Under the pieces are notes generated by a model. That model had not been told where the DNA came from. It saw only the letters and a list, made by a program, of their open reading frames with translations, and made no database searches. From Mactra quadrangularis (taxonomy: Eukaryota; Mollusca; Bivalvia; Venerida; Mactridae), in assembly GCA_025267735.1 (NCBI GenBank), contig CM046304.1, positions 682,001 to 746,000 on the forward strand: a stretch of DNA of 64,000 bases, in the 5' to 3' direction. The first letter of the stretch is position 1, and each line of letters begins with the position of its first letter. A program made the translations under genes and the position numbers. Below, in pieces: positions 24,827 through 37,404 of this stretch.

Positions 24827-27800
24827 ATGATGAAACTATTAAGAAAGGTAATGTTTTCTTTTTCTTTTTAAGTTTTTGAAATTTACTCTTTTTCAACATT
24901 TAGATATAAATTAACAGTGACAGGCATATTAACACCGTCTAAATTTAAAGTCCATGCACCCATTTAATCGGAAGATTTATCTTTTTTTAATTCACATTTT
25001 GAAAAAAAGAAAGCTTTTTTATCAAAGTCACCTTCAGTTGCTCTTCGGTTCTTTTTTAATAAAATGACAGATATTTTGGGTGTGTTTGGTAATGTTTAAT
25101 CATTGCATTTACCACACATATTATATATCAGTATTCGCTTACAGTTTTAACTCATATTTTATTTCCAAGTAGATTGCAGGCAGACGTTTTAGATAACTTT
25201 ATTACGAAGGCGTTTTGTTTCAACTAATATATGCATCATTACACAAATCCAACTTAGCATGATCCGTAATCAGATGCACTTTCATTTGCTCAAGTGAAAA
25301 TGTTGTGGAATGATAAGAGTCTTAAAGACGTATAATTTTAATGAAGTTTTCAATCGCAATTACATGAATTCAGACGGGACGCCCAGACAAGCACAGGTTA
25401 TTGTTGTTTTTCTTCAGATAATGACGTAGTCAAAAACCAAAACTTTTTTTCACAAAATTACAATTTTAAGTCAATACTATTTATAGACATTCACAGTCGA
25501 TACCCATGGTTAATTAAACAAACACTATCCAGGTACGGACCACTGATTGCCTTTCAAGCGTAACAGACCCAACTCACTGGTTCATTGAAACATGTATATT
25601 ATCCATTCAAAACATAGAGCTGTATTCAAAAGTAAGGTTGTATAGTATAGTTTAACAAAGTTAGTGTAGAGGATAAACTACCATCCCCTTGGTCAATCAT
25701 GCTTGTAATGGTGGAGCGCTTTACCATTAAACCGATAAAACATAAGAATATTTAAAAATTATTGTTTATATAAACAAGGTTTTGTTTTTTGTACATATTG
25801 TAGATATTTATATATTTTTAGAAATACAGATAATCAAAGACATCATTTGGAACATTGTCCATCTTGCATTGAAACTTTACCTTAGTCATAAAATATCATT
25901 TTGTATTTTAGGGCAAATTGTTTCTTTTTACAACAATAGTGATTATCATTACTGTATACATAGTAATCAAGAAAGAATCAACATCGATACAACATATGAC
26001 TTCTTCCAAAGTTCAACAGATATTCCGGTAAGATTTAGAAATTAGTGGTCAAATTTGAAGTAACAAGATTTACTGTAAATGCTATATTAAACACCCCTAC
26101 CTTAATAAACGCCCCCGCCCCTACTTTTTTAAAAATGAGAACTTACTACAACTTACATATTTCATGTTGTAATTTGACCATTTTCTGATATTCTTAACGC
26201 CCAATCCACCTTTTGAAAATTGTAACAACCCGTACGTTTGATAGGGAATATGCATTTTTATATATAAATAAGTTCAGAAAATCTATTTTAGGTCAATGCC
26301 GAATAAAAGCAAAAAAAAAACATCATTTTTTCAACAATTGAAAATAATTTCTTAGATATAAGTGCACTTTAGAATTAATTATTCAGTAAAGTTTTACAGG
26401 TAGCACTACCAAAATTGATGGTCTGATTAAAGAACCCTTTCTTCTCAAATTAAACATATGGGACTTAAAAATCGTCGAAAATTGCAGGTTTTTTCAATAA
26501 GCAAGGTGATCTTTAAAGCGTAACTTTACTGTACATCATTTATCCTCCAAGAAAATTGAAATATGATATTTTATATTCAGTAGTAATTTATCAATAAGTT
26601 TTTTATTTTTGCTTTAAAAAATGAGCTGTTATATTTCTATTTACCCATAAGTTTATATTTATATCTCATGAGTATAATATTGGCAAATAAAATGTTAAAA
26701 AGTATGACAAAACATAATCAAATTTTTGTATTTCTTTTTTAGACAAATGAGGACAAACATAAATACCAGAAAGTCTAAAAATAGTGATAGAATAAAATCA
26801 CATGACAATTTTAAACTAAGTGAAAACCTTTCTGTGTATAGTGAGCAAACTCACCTTGAAAAAGTTACTGCATTTAAGATTAGAACAACAACATCCAAAG
26901 GACCTGTAGAAGAAACAAAGTCACCTGGTACCCGGATTAGGTCGCCTGGTACCCTGATCTGGTCGCCTGGTACCCGGATCTGGTCGCCTGGTACCCGGAT
27001 CTGGAATAAAATGCTACCAGGATTTATAAGTGACGAAGAAGCCATGACATATAAGCCATGTGAGGATTATAACATTTTAACAAGTCCTAATACAACAAAG
27101 TTATTTATAACAGGTAAGATTCAATGAAAGAACTTTTGCTACAACAAAATCATGCACTTTTTATGTCCCAATTTTCAATTTTTCTGAACACAATAGAGTT
27201 CAACTATTAGAGCCATAAAACGCTATTGTCTTAATGACGAAAAGGGTCTTAATATTGGGACATAATTCTTCTGAAGTTAAGTAGTCGCACATAAAAATTA
27301 AAAAAAATCACATGATTTTGCAAAACCCAAGGTGGTCTTTATAGTGGAACATTACTGTACTTACAAAATGGGTCTGTTGATTTTCTTTGTTTTTAGACCA
27401 AAGTCAAAACTACAAACTGAATGACAGAATACATTTGACAATAGTCGCCTACAATCATTATGGTCAGCCCAAGACAGAAGGTGGAGATTTATTTATAGCA
27501 ACCATGAAAACTCCATCTAAAAATGCCTCGGCACCTGGTTTAGTTACAGACTTACTCAATGGTTCTTTTAATGTAGAATTTGAAGCATTGTGGACAGGAA
27601 AGGCTATAATTAGTACCACATTGGTATTTACTAAACAACACGCTGCAGCAACAATACGTCTTCGAATAAAGGTACATGTAATATATTGTTAAATTTCATT
27701 CATCTATAAGTGGGGCGATTATTAACCCCGCTGATTTAAATATTCACAACAGTACTCATGTATTCACGATCAACAAAATAGATATTTACCTGGATTATCA

Positions 27801-30752
27801 AATAAATACATGTATTGAGTTTTTAAATCAACGTATGTTTGGCATCAGACGGCCATTTTTTCTCCTATCATTTATTTTTAAACATGTAAGGCAGTTGTCA
27901 GTCTCTGACAGAAGTGTTTGCCAAGTAGCTAGTGTAATAGCAAAATCCAAAGATTAAGTCATTCCAGATTGTATAGTTCAGAGAGATTGACCGAAGAAAT
28001 TTTTTTATGGATAAACTTTCTGAAGGTATGTTTGCTCTATCTAGGTTAGGGTTATGTCAGGGCTCGAATTTAAGCTTGCATACTCGCAAAATGCGAGTGG
28101 ATTCTAAAAGTTGCAAGTAACTTTTATTTTAACTCACAAATTTTCGTGAGTTGAAATTGTTGCAAAAATTTTACTGTTAAAACTAATAAGGCTCAAAACA
28201 GCATTGAAACGGCCAGATAGATTGATGGTATTAAAGATTCACAAAAAAACATGTTGGGGTATTTTTTGTCTATCCCACAATAATGCCCTTGTTCTTTCTA
28301 GTTATATGTAGCCCTATGTTGATTTTGTATTGCATATGTGAATGTTACTATGTATGCTATTAAAATTTGGGGAAAAAATGCGAGTGATTATTTTCATTTT
28401 GCGAGTTGAAATAAAATCAAATCGCAAAAAGTTGCGAGTCTAATTTTTTGTTAAATTCCAGCGCTGGGTTATGTGGACGTCCACTTGTCCTTTACAGACA
28501 TTTTATACCTCGATAGTAACTTGTTATTTAATTTACAGCATATACCAGCAGAGTACATGGTTGCTGGTTATGATAAAAACAATATTACGGATACTGGTTT
28601 GTGCCATTGGAACAGAAGCATGTTAATATATGATGAAATATGTAAGGGAGATAATCCAGTTAGACCATATGTGTGTACAGATGTGGGCTTGACACCTGAA
28701 AGAACAAAGATTTGTAATTTTACTACAATAACTAGTGGAAATCCATGGTACTGTCTGAAACCTTTGAATAAAAAACTTGATTGTAACAGTTGGGCATACA
28801 TAAGTAGACATGAAAGTTACGAGTTGCCTGGCTTGACAAAATGTGAAATGTTGGCATACCAGAGGTAAGTGTTGGGTTTATTGCTAAGCTTTAGTTTTGT
28901 ATGTAGATGAATTATGATAAAAGACTAGGTTGTGATGAAGTGGGTCCTTCTTAATACTGCCACAGATGCCAGATGACAGTACAAAGACACTTTTTATTAT
29001 ACATATTTTTAAAGTGTCTATAGCCATTTTTTGGTGTCTGTGGCAGTTCTTTGTGCAACAGTGATGAAGTTTCTTCATTCACATGAAAACTACAGATTTG
29101 TCCCCATGGTCATAAATAACCAGATAAAAAATGTTGCTTATTATTTCACAGCTGGTGTGAATATAAAAAAGTTCATGTATGTGTAAAAGTCTGCATCTAC
29201 AAAAAACAAAACATTGTGAATGCAAGTCTTACTTGATTAACAAATTACAGCATACAATTTTTCCCTCCTGTTTAGGTATAAATTGTCAAATAGGTAAAGA
29301 TACAATGTGAGTCTAATCTAAAAATATGGTAACCTTAATTCTGCTAGTGTTTTTATATTGCACGCAAGGTTTTTGTTTCTACCATTTTTTAAAATAAAAA
29401 TCTAAAAAAATCTACCCCTTTGCTCTTTGAATGTATTTTAGCCATGTTTGTTATACCTTTGTTATTGTTCTCCTTTTAATTAGATCTGTCTTGTTTCAGA
29501 ACTCATAGTAAAGTACTGTCAGATGTTGAAGTAAACATTGAATCTCAGTTTGATGGAGATAATAGACAAATGATTGATTTACCAAATAACCAACTAAATA
29601 TAACCAGACGTTGTTATGGCTTCGTGGAGAACCTACAGGCTTTTTCTATAATAACACATGGCATTTTCGCCACTGCAAAGGTAACTTTCTCTCTTATTCT
29701 GCATCAGGTCATTTGAATTGACATAAGTATTTTATCTTTAGATGTAGAAAAAAATGCAAAACAAAAAGCTGAAGAACTGAAGTTACAAAAATGTGAAAGT
29801 TAATATAATAGGATTTGAATATTTTCTTTTAATTATGAATTAAAAGCAATGACCGTTGACTTTAATTCCTGGTAACTAGAAGCTAAAGGGATCATTCTTA
29901 GTACCATTGAGTAACCATAAATTTTAGGTTACCATTCATGTAAATTTATTTTACTTCACCTCTATGTTGGCATAAAATAACCAACAAATTACTGCTACTG
30001 GCATAATAAATCTATTCAACAAAGCATTGCAACTTAGATGACTCAGCTTCACTTAACGAGGCTACACAGCATGGTACATTGACAAACTTTGTTTATTTTC
30101 TTGTATTTAAGGGGTACGTGAAGACAAGTTGACAGACTGTATGAAAAACAAGACTTTTTATTTAATTGGAGATTCAACATTAAGACAATGGTATCTCAGA
30201 TTAATTGATAGATATGGTTGTAAACTGATAACTGAGACATGGACGCAACTAATATGGTACAAGAAGACGATGTGTCACAACTCTGAGTTGAACTTTAACC
30301 TAACGTTTAGTATGCATGATCTTCCACTTTTTATTCCTAGACAAACTGATAAATCCATAGTAACCAAGTCTATAGATAGTTATATTGATGATATTTCTAA
30401 AGATGAAAATGCTGTTTTAGTATTTCATATGTTTACACACTTAATACCCCATCACCCGGAGTTGTATAAACTAAAAATGATGCGTATTAGAAACAGTGTT
30501 GAGAATTTGTTTCGTAGGAATAAACTAGCAAAGATAATGATAAAAGCCCCTCATATCTACCCAGAAAACTCTGTAGTCATGGCTTACCAATATGATAGAA
30601 TAAGTTATGAAGTATTCTATGGATTGTTTGATAGAATTTATTATTTGAATAACAAAGACTCAAGTATTGCTGAAATGCCACGTGAAGTGCATCCAGATGA
30701 TGTTGTTGTTGATGCTATGTTAAATCAAGCTTTGCTTTATTCGTGTGACTAA
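24827..30752 (+). CDS. NXPE family protein (neurexophilin-like + PC-esterase domain), one net -1 frameshift in exon 6
   Basis: Seven exons: 24827-24847, 25912-26027, 26743-27113, 27397-27671, 28539-28864, 29500-29680 and 30112-30752. The total of 1931 nt is one base short of 644 codons. The N-terminus MMKLLRK is followed by a hydrophobic stretch (GKLFLFTTIVIITVIYIVI), giving a type II membrane anchor as in other NXPE proteins, which act in the secretory pathway. Exon 3 holds a low-complexity stem with SPGTRIW repeats. Exon 4 is the neurexophilin-like beta domain. Exons 6-7 hold the PC-esterase-type domain, with FYLIGDSTLRQW (catalytic GDS) and a late HPDD. In exon 6 the frame entering from exon 5 (…NITRRCYGFVENLQ) differs from the one leaving it (GFFYNNTWHFRHCK), and only the second joins exon 7 in phase. 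So one base is missing near 29600-29640 or it is an assembly error. The first ATG is chosen because no earlier in-frame ATG exists after the preceding TGA. Confidence 0.87.
25675..25745 (-). mobile_element. tRNA-like SINE remnant in NXPE intron 1
   Basis: The minus strand reads GGTTTAATGGTAAAGCGCTC then CACCATTACAAGCATGATTG, an A-box-like head shared with 24372-24296. The B-box is degraded. Confidence 0.5.
26924..27005 (+). repeat. Coding 21-bp minisatellite in NXPE exon 3
   Basis: Four units of about GTCGCCTGGTACCCGGATCT encode SPGTRIR, SPGTLIW, SPGTRIW, SPGTRIW in the stem region before the neurexophilin-like domain. The 21-bp period keeps the frame. Confidence 0.93.
28058..28466. mobile_element. 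hAT-type MITE in NXPE intron 4, perfect 8-bp duplication
   Basis: Termini CAGGGCTCGAATTTAA and inverted TTAAATTCCAGCGCTG are flanked by GGTTATGT on both sides (28050-28057 and 28467-28474). The interior repeats GCGAGT words. A 3'-incomplete relative starts at 45794. Confidence 0.93.
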
Positions 30753-30983
30753 AAACATCACAAGGAAAATGTTTTTTGACAGGTAAAGAGTAAAATTTCT
30801 TAGATTGGTAATCACTATAGCATTACAAAAATACTTTGTAATGAGAGTCACATAAAACCAGTAGACCTAGGCTAAACTTGCCATTAAAGTAAAATATCTG
30901 AAAATTCTGCGCCTAAACTGTCGACCCCAAGTTATCAGACCTATAGCTCACAAAGAAATGCCCATTTAACCCACACCTTGAAC

Positions 30984-30989
30984 AATAAA
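30984..30989 (+). terminator. Polyadenylation signal, NXPE gene
   Basis: AATAAA lies 232 bp after the TAA at 30750-30752, the first canonical hexamer noticed downstream of the stop. Confidence 0.45.
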
Positions 30990-31089
30990 ATAGAAACAAA
31001 ATACTTATGTAGGATTATGATTTTTTTTAATCTATGTAATGTATGAAATAAAACTTACAACAATTAATGTCCATGGTCAACATGAATTA

Positions 31090-31446
31090 TCAAACATTGT
31101 GTATGACATCATCAAACATGGTGTATGACATCATCAAACATGGTGTATGACATCATCAAACATGGTGTATGACATCATCAAACATTGTGAATGACATCAT
31201 CAAACATTGTGTATGACGTCATCAAACATTGTGTATGACGTCATCAAACATGGTGAATGACATCTTCAAACATTGTGTATGACATCATCAAACATGGTGC
31301 ATGACATCATCAAACATGGTGTATGACATCATCAAACATGGTGTATGACATCATCAAACATGGTGTATGACATCATCAAACATGGTGTATGACATCATCA
31401 AACATGGTGTATGACATCATCGACCATGGTGAATGACATCATTAAA
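31090..31446. repeat. 22-bp minisatellite, about 16 copies, 3' of the NXPE gene
   Basis: The unit is about CAAACATGGTGTATGACATC AT. Two units contain the perfect palindrome TGACGTCA (31214-31221, 31236-31243) and most others TGACATCA. Confidence 0.95.
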
Positions 31447-31449
31447 CAA

Positions 31450-33890
31450 ATTAAAGTATGTTTGTATAAACTGAATACAGTTGGGTGTTTCAACATCATT
31501 TATACATAAACAATCAGTCACAAGATATAATATCGACAAAAAAATCAGATTTTGACAACACTGTACAAAAGAGACATTGTATTACTACTTTGCCTGTAAA
31601 AGGAAAGCTTGATAAACAAAATAAATTTCATAATGATAAATATATTTTGTTGGTGAAATTTATTTATTTTCAGAATGCTAGCCGAATATAGATGATATTT
31701 TTGTGTTCATTTTCATGATATATTGTTTATGCTTAGGAATTTTAGTTATTTTCAAACAAATGATCCTTCTACTTCAAACAATGGATTTACAATATGCTAA
31801 TTTTATGACATAAAAATGGATCTATTATTCAAGCATAAATACATGTTTATATATGTACATGAATAGAAAAAATATACAAGAGTCATACGATGACATAATT
31901 TAAATACATGTATAGTTGTATGTTATTACTTTTTATTTCATAATAATTTGTAAAGTAATTATTCAAAAGAAAAGCAACATAGATTCAACAACTTCAAGTT
32001 AAAAGAAATAATGACTTTACATAAAAAACATAAATTAGAAGTGGGACAAAGCTCTCATTGTTGAACATTCTAAGTAAGTCAGCAAGATTTCAAACTGTGT
32101 TGTGAAAGTGTTTAAGGTAAAATAGGCCAGTACGCAAGCAGAGCTTTAGAATGGGTTTCAATCGTATTGACACATTGTTAATGAAATAATATCAACTAGG
32201 TAAAATATTTGAGCAAATAATTTAGGATGCTAAAACAATGATAGGTTAAGTTATGATAAAGATATAAAGCTGCCAGATGATTATATATACATCGGACAAT
32301 GTAGATAATAGGCAGCAGACATGGAGTTCGGAGAAAAAAAACTATATATATATATATATATATATAAGGCTTGTCTTAAAAAGTCCCATTACGGGAATTC
32401 AATAATAAGTGAAAATAGAATTGATGACAAGCTGAAACTATATTGACTTTTAAATTTTTATTAACCTCTACCGGTTTCTACATGGTCTTCAGAAGGTTTG
32501 AAAAAAACATGACGTTGTTAACATGGTAACATCTTTATGACGTCATGACATTGAAATTAAAGGGATGTCACTCTAGGTGACGTCAAAATAGTCAATTAAG
32601 TTTTGGTTTGATTAAACTTATTAATTGCTTTTCCTTTAGTCTTCTTCTGCTACGGCAAATATACATATATACAAGAAATGTAATGTAGAAACCACATTAA
32701 AACCAGATTTAAAAACTTTAACCCAAAAATTACGAAGGGAAATAACCCATCATAAAGGCAGGTAGATTTGTGATTTACTTTCTAATTCTGTTAATCACAT
32801 GGTATGTTATCATTGACAATCAATGGCAGAAATACATGGTAAAGAAAAAACTAACGCAATCGTTAACAACACCTGACAGCCGCCCGCCAGTGTTTCGCCA
32901 AATTATTAGCTGAATTGTTTCGTTGAAAACTCCAGCTAATAAGATATATTGCTAAAAATAGTAGTTTATTACCCAAGTTCAATTAGAGGCCAGTTTCTTT
33001 ATCATAAATTATTCTATTTCACTGATTTATACATGCACCAATAGCCAAGGCTTTGGTTTTTTGAATGACACCGACATCTTGCATGTGCCGAAAAATAAAT
33101 TCATAGGCTGATTTCTTACAACGTAATGCAGAATTTGTATAGTTGCTATGGAAGTCACACAATCAACATACGCTCATGAAAGTAATACCCTGGTTTATAT
33201 GTATTGCAAATCAGTCAATTTTTGTAGCAAACAAACATTAATACAATCTATATTTTTTATGGCCCTTTACATTAAATCACATAAAATCAGAGCAAACAGT
33301 ACATTTCAGCAAGTATACGGAGGGTCGGGGATTCTATATATTGTATAAATATAATTTGAAACCCTGGATTAATTTTATAAGAATTTACATAATGAGAAAA
33401 TCTGTACCATCATATGCTATACTTAACTTTTTGAAAGAAATAAATGTTGATAATAAGATATAGAGCTTTACATCATTAATTTCGTTTGAATTAATAGTAT
33501 CATTAACTGCTTTCGGCGCGATATGACCTTTCTGTGTTGGTGCGGCGTAAAACCCAAACAAACAAACATAATGAGAAAATGAACATCATTAATAATCTCA
33601 TAAAATGTACTTTGAACTGTTAATTAACTTATTATATCAAATCAACATCTGTGGAAACAAGAACTAAAACTCAACACAAAATCATAAAACCAAGTAATTA
33701 CTGTACAATGATAATAATTCAAACAAAGCACCTTTAAATAGGAAAATGCTAAATAAAAATGCTTAACTATTAAATCAAGAAAATGAATATTTCAACATTA
33801 ATAAATGATTACCAGTATATTTGATACCCATCAAAATTCCTCGGACAAAATGATAATTTAAGGATAAACGGTAACCCATTCACATTTACC
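31450..33890. other. Intergenic DNA
   Basis: Contains an (AT)n run at 32343-32366 and a short mollusc-type repeat tail near 33510-33570 (TTGGTGCGGCGTAAAACCCA then AACAAACAAAC). No gene seen. Confidence 0.5.
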
Positions 33891-33904
33891 CATGAAGAAT
33901 AGAC

Positions 33905-34275
33905 AAAACAAGAGCTGTCAGAGGAGACAGCATGCTCGACTAAGTTAGTATTTGTCACCTGAGATGTGGTTAATGATAAGGAACATACATATTTTAAAAT
34001 TTGAAAATATAACCTTGACAAATTTAAAGTAAAAAAAAAATAAAGAAAATTTTAGGTTCATGGGAGACAATTTTGAAAAAATGTATTTGGAGTTATGAAC
34101 CTTGTCACATGAGATGTGGTTGATAATAAGGAATATATTTAAAGTTTGAAGTTGATACCTTTAGAAATAAAACAGTTATAGTAAAAAATATTTTACTGCA
34201 CAAAAACTTTAATCATAAATATGGACGCGGATGCTGACGCTGACGCTAGGGCGAGTAGGAGAAATCTTCATTTAC
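33905..34275. repeat. Dispersed repeat of a kind common in clam genomes
   Basis: It begins AACAAGAGCTGTCAGAGGAG and ends with a GACGCTGACGCTAGGGCGAG tract. I recall very similar repeats from venerid-type bivalves, and this is one reason for the organism call. Confidence 0.55.
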
Positions 34276-34299
34276 TTCGTAAAGTGGAGCTAAAGAGTC

Positions 34300-34465
34300 A
34301 TCTGAGCAAAATTAAAAAATCAGCTTCAGTTAGTTTACCAACATATGATTAAAACTTTGCTACATGAATAAGCTTAGATTTTAGTAAAATTACTTGAGGT
34401 TTCCATGGTCAGTTTTTCTAAAAATTTCACTCATTCATGAACTTTTGGGGAAGGGCACAGTATAT
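34300..34465. repeat. Fragment of a Tc1-like dispersed repeat
   Basis: Shares GAGTCATCTGAGCAAA, TACATGAATAA and GAACTTTTGG with segments at 43570-44310 and 50795-50960. Confidence 0.55.
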
Positions 34466-34873
34466 GACTACATGATAAGAAACGTTCACAATCTAAGTTT
34501 GTGTCAATGTTTAATCCTACAATAAAATACATACGACTATAAAATTTTCAAAATAAAATAAAGACAACAGTAAAATTTTGTATCTTGTATGAAAATCATT
34601 ATTTGACAATGTTTAAAAAATGACATAATATAAAATATTAGGAACAAATAATAAAAAAAGAGATTACATTAAAATTTCCGTAAAAAAAGTGACATGATTA
34701 AAAGTGAATAAAAATACTATATCAGTCATTGTTCATAATTTTTCTAAGCACTAGCTATGTTTATTTTGTTATATAGTATTGTGCAGAATTATTAACTAGC
34801 CTGACTAAATAAAAACAGTAATTTTTCACCAGCCATCATCAATTTTCACTAGGCCCGGGCTTTATGCTGGTGG

Positions 34874-35336
34874 CAGGGACCAGGAAATTTGACGAAGTCA
34901 ATCGGTCCAAGGTTGTCCGAGTACCGGATACGGATTTTAACGTGTACCGTACGGACCCGACCGTTTACTGTACTTTATTCACGACCATGTTAGTACTTAT
35001 TTTTTGCTCCCCTTTATTAAGAAGGCATACGATACATTGGCATTGTTTGTTTAAATTTTTACAAAACTTAACTTCTATCTAGCATGAAAACGTGGTTTCC
35101 GAAATTACTCCCCGCAATCATCGGTCAGTTCAATAAACAGAACTTGAAATAAGGCTGTTTCATCTAGTTCTAATGTTGTTGGAAAAATCATATGGGGAAA
35201 TTATTTTAACAGCGCATGCACAAAAATGGGTCCAAAGTAAATGTCTCTCATTTTTAAGCATCGTTCGCTTAATAAAGGTGGGTCGGTACCTTACTTGGAG
35301 ATAAAAAAAAAAAATTATGCGATTTCCTGGTCCCTG
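34874..35336. mobile_element. hAT-type MITE, perfect 8-bp duplication
   Basis: Termini CAGGGACCAGGAAAT and inverted ATTTCCTGGTCCCTG are flanked by GCTGGTGG on both sides (34866-34873, 35337-35344). 463 bp, no open frame. Confidence 0.93.
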
Positions 35337-35419
35337 GCTGGTGGGATTGACATATGAGAGACAGACTTAAAAAATTCAAAATAATTAAAAAAGTAGAAAT
35401 CAGATCTAAAGATCAATAA

Positions 35420-35780
35420 GGGACTTTAGTCAGTTATTTCCCCTTGTATACTCTTCAAAATAGGTAGGTCTAATTAGTTGGATTACTCGGATTTTACCCT
35501 TACTTTTCAATGTTAATTTGCCAAATTTTATCTTCAATAACTTTTTTGTAAATCATTTAATTTGTTTGAAATTCAAGCTAAGTAATTTTAGGGTAAAGAA
35601 CTATCTAAATTTCATCACTTCTGTTAATATATTCATTAACAAGAAAGATATTAGACGAAATATTTTGTTACCCTTACATAGGAATTCAATGATAAAATCC
35701 GAGGATTCCAACTGTAAGGACCTACTTACCAATTGGATTGCTTCAGATTTTATCAGGGAAAGATAACTGACTAAAGTCCC
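35420..35780 (+). mobile_element. Harbinger-type MITE, TAA duplication (copy A)
   Basis: GGGACTTTAGTCAGTTAT at one end, inverted ATAACTGACTAAAGTCCC at the other, TAA on both flanks. 361 bp. Other copies: 37030-37401, 43619-43979 (inverted), 44075-44165 (partial), 51073-51436. Confidence 0.9.
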
Positions 35781-35844
35781 TAATTGACAAAAAAATCATT
35801 TATAAGAAATAAATTGAAATCATTTATAAGAAATAAATTGAAAC

Positions 35845-36280
35845 TGCCCGGCTAGCTCAGTTGATACCATGCAAGTCACTTGGCATTGTTGAGGCAGCAA
35901 GGTAGTAAAAATATGGCTGCACCAACAATGTACTAGAGTAGAGGGTACGAGTTACAAATGACTAGCTGATAAGAAACATAAGAACTTTGTAGTTAATGAA
36001 AAACAATATTAACAAATAAATATAACAATAATATATTTGTACTGTATTAGACATTTGATATAATCATATAGAAGTATTTATATAAAACATTTTTATAACA
36101 TTCACACTAGAACAAAGATTTTTTGAACTCAATATTGGCATATTGCCAAGTGTAACATTTAGCAACAAGTTTTAGATTTACAGTGAAAGTAAAGACGAAT
36201 ACTTTAAAGTGTCCTATGTAAGTTCTGGTCAAATGCAGGCTACCAACTGAGCTACAAATTTGGTTTTGTTTATGTTTTGT
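35845..36280. other. tRNA-like fragment and unassigned DNA
   Basis: GCCCGGCTAGCTCAGTTGAT at 35847 is an A-box region of a tRNA-like SINE, but no good B-box follows at normal spacing. A minus-strand tRNA-like piece is near 36255-36237. Confidence 0.45.
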
Positions 36281-36340
36281 TAAATATAAATTGATTATTG
36301 GCTAAAAGTTGCTGAAGTGACTTTTATATACGTATAGTAC

Positions 36341-36588
36341 GTAAACATTGACCCCGACCTGACCTTTCACATTTGCATCTAATAATTATCTACACATATC
36401 TCGACGAAAGTCAGTACCACGCCTATTCTACACTTCGGCAGCGATCGTAAGATTATAGAAGTTTGTTTGTGTGTTAAGTTTTAACTCGCAATCCTCATGG
36501 TCACGGTGTGACGAGCATTTATACTACATTCATATTCAATGTAATGAATATTCTTGCATAAAGGTCAGGTCGGGGTCAATATTTACCC
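36341..36588. mobile_element. MITE whose termini contain AGGTCA-N5-GGGTCA
   Basis: The left arm ATTGACCCCGACCTGACCTT is inverted at the right as AAGGTCAGGTCGGGGTCAAT, with about 240 bp between outer ends. Each arm contains AGGTCA and GGGTCA spaced by five bases (36349-36365 and 36562-36578). Confidence 0.85.
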
Positions 36589-37029
36589 ACTATACTGGTA
36601 GAAAAAAGTTCCGATCAATGTTAAGACCCAAGGGAGATCACAACCACAATGTTTGTATAAAATAAACAATAAAACACTAATTATGTCATCGATTATAAAT
36701 ATTTGATACAATAAATTATGTCTATACATGATTGATAAAACTTAGAAAACAACCAGGTAGGCAGCAAATAGGGACATGTTAAGTTAGAGTAATACATGGT
36801 TAAAATGACTACTTTAAAACAACAGAGTTTTATGGAATATTTTTTGATAGGGGATGATGTATGAAAAAAGGCAGCAGGGTAAAAAAGGGGCAGGTTAGAG
36901 GGCCCTTAATTTAGTACAATATAAAAGAATGATAGTTTATATGTTAAACATACATGGTTTTAACATTCACATCATATAATACATTTTTTAAATTATCATA
37001 ATCATAAACATAGGTTGAAATCAGAATAA

Positions 37030-37401
37030 GGGACCTTAGTCAGTTATTTCCCCTTGTATACTTTTCAAATAGGTAGGTCCACTTTATTATAGTTGGATTA
37101 CTCAGATTTTACCCTTACTTTTTAATGTAAATCTGCTAAAATAAATCTTAAATAACTTTTCTGTAAATCATTTAATTTGTTTGAAATTCAATCTAAGTAT
37201 TTTTAGGGTAAAGAACTATCTAAATTTCTACACATCTGTTAATATCCTAATTAATTAAAAGATATTAGATGAAATAATCAAATATTTTGTTATCCTTACA
37301 TAGGAATTCAATGATAAAATCCGAGGATTCCAACTGTAAGGACCTACTAACCAATTGGATTGCTTTAGATTTATCAGGGAAAGATAACTGACTAAAGTTG
37401 C
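37030..37401 (+). mobile_element. Harbinger-type MITE, TAA duplication (copy B)
   Basis: Same termini and body as copy A, with TAA flanks (37027-37029, 37402-37404). The right terminus has diverged to AAAGTTGC. Confidence 0.88.
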
Positions 37402-37404
37402 TAA

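Noticed and set aside
31090..31446. CRISPR-like array
   Set aside because: The 22-bp units are directly contiguous with no unique spacers, and the DNA is clearly eukaryotic.
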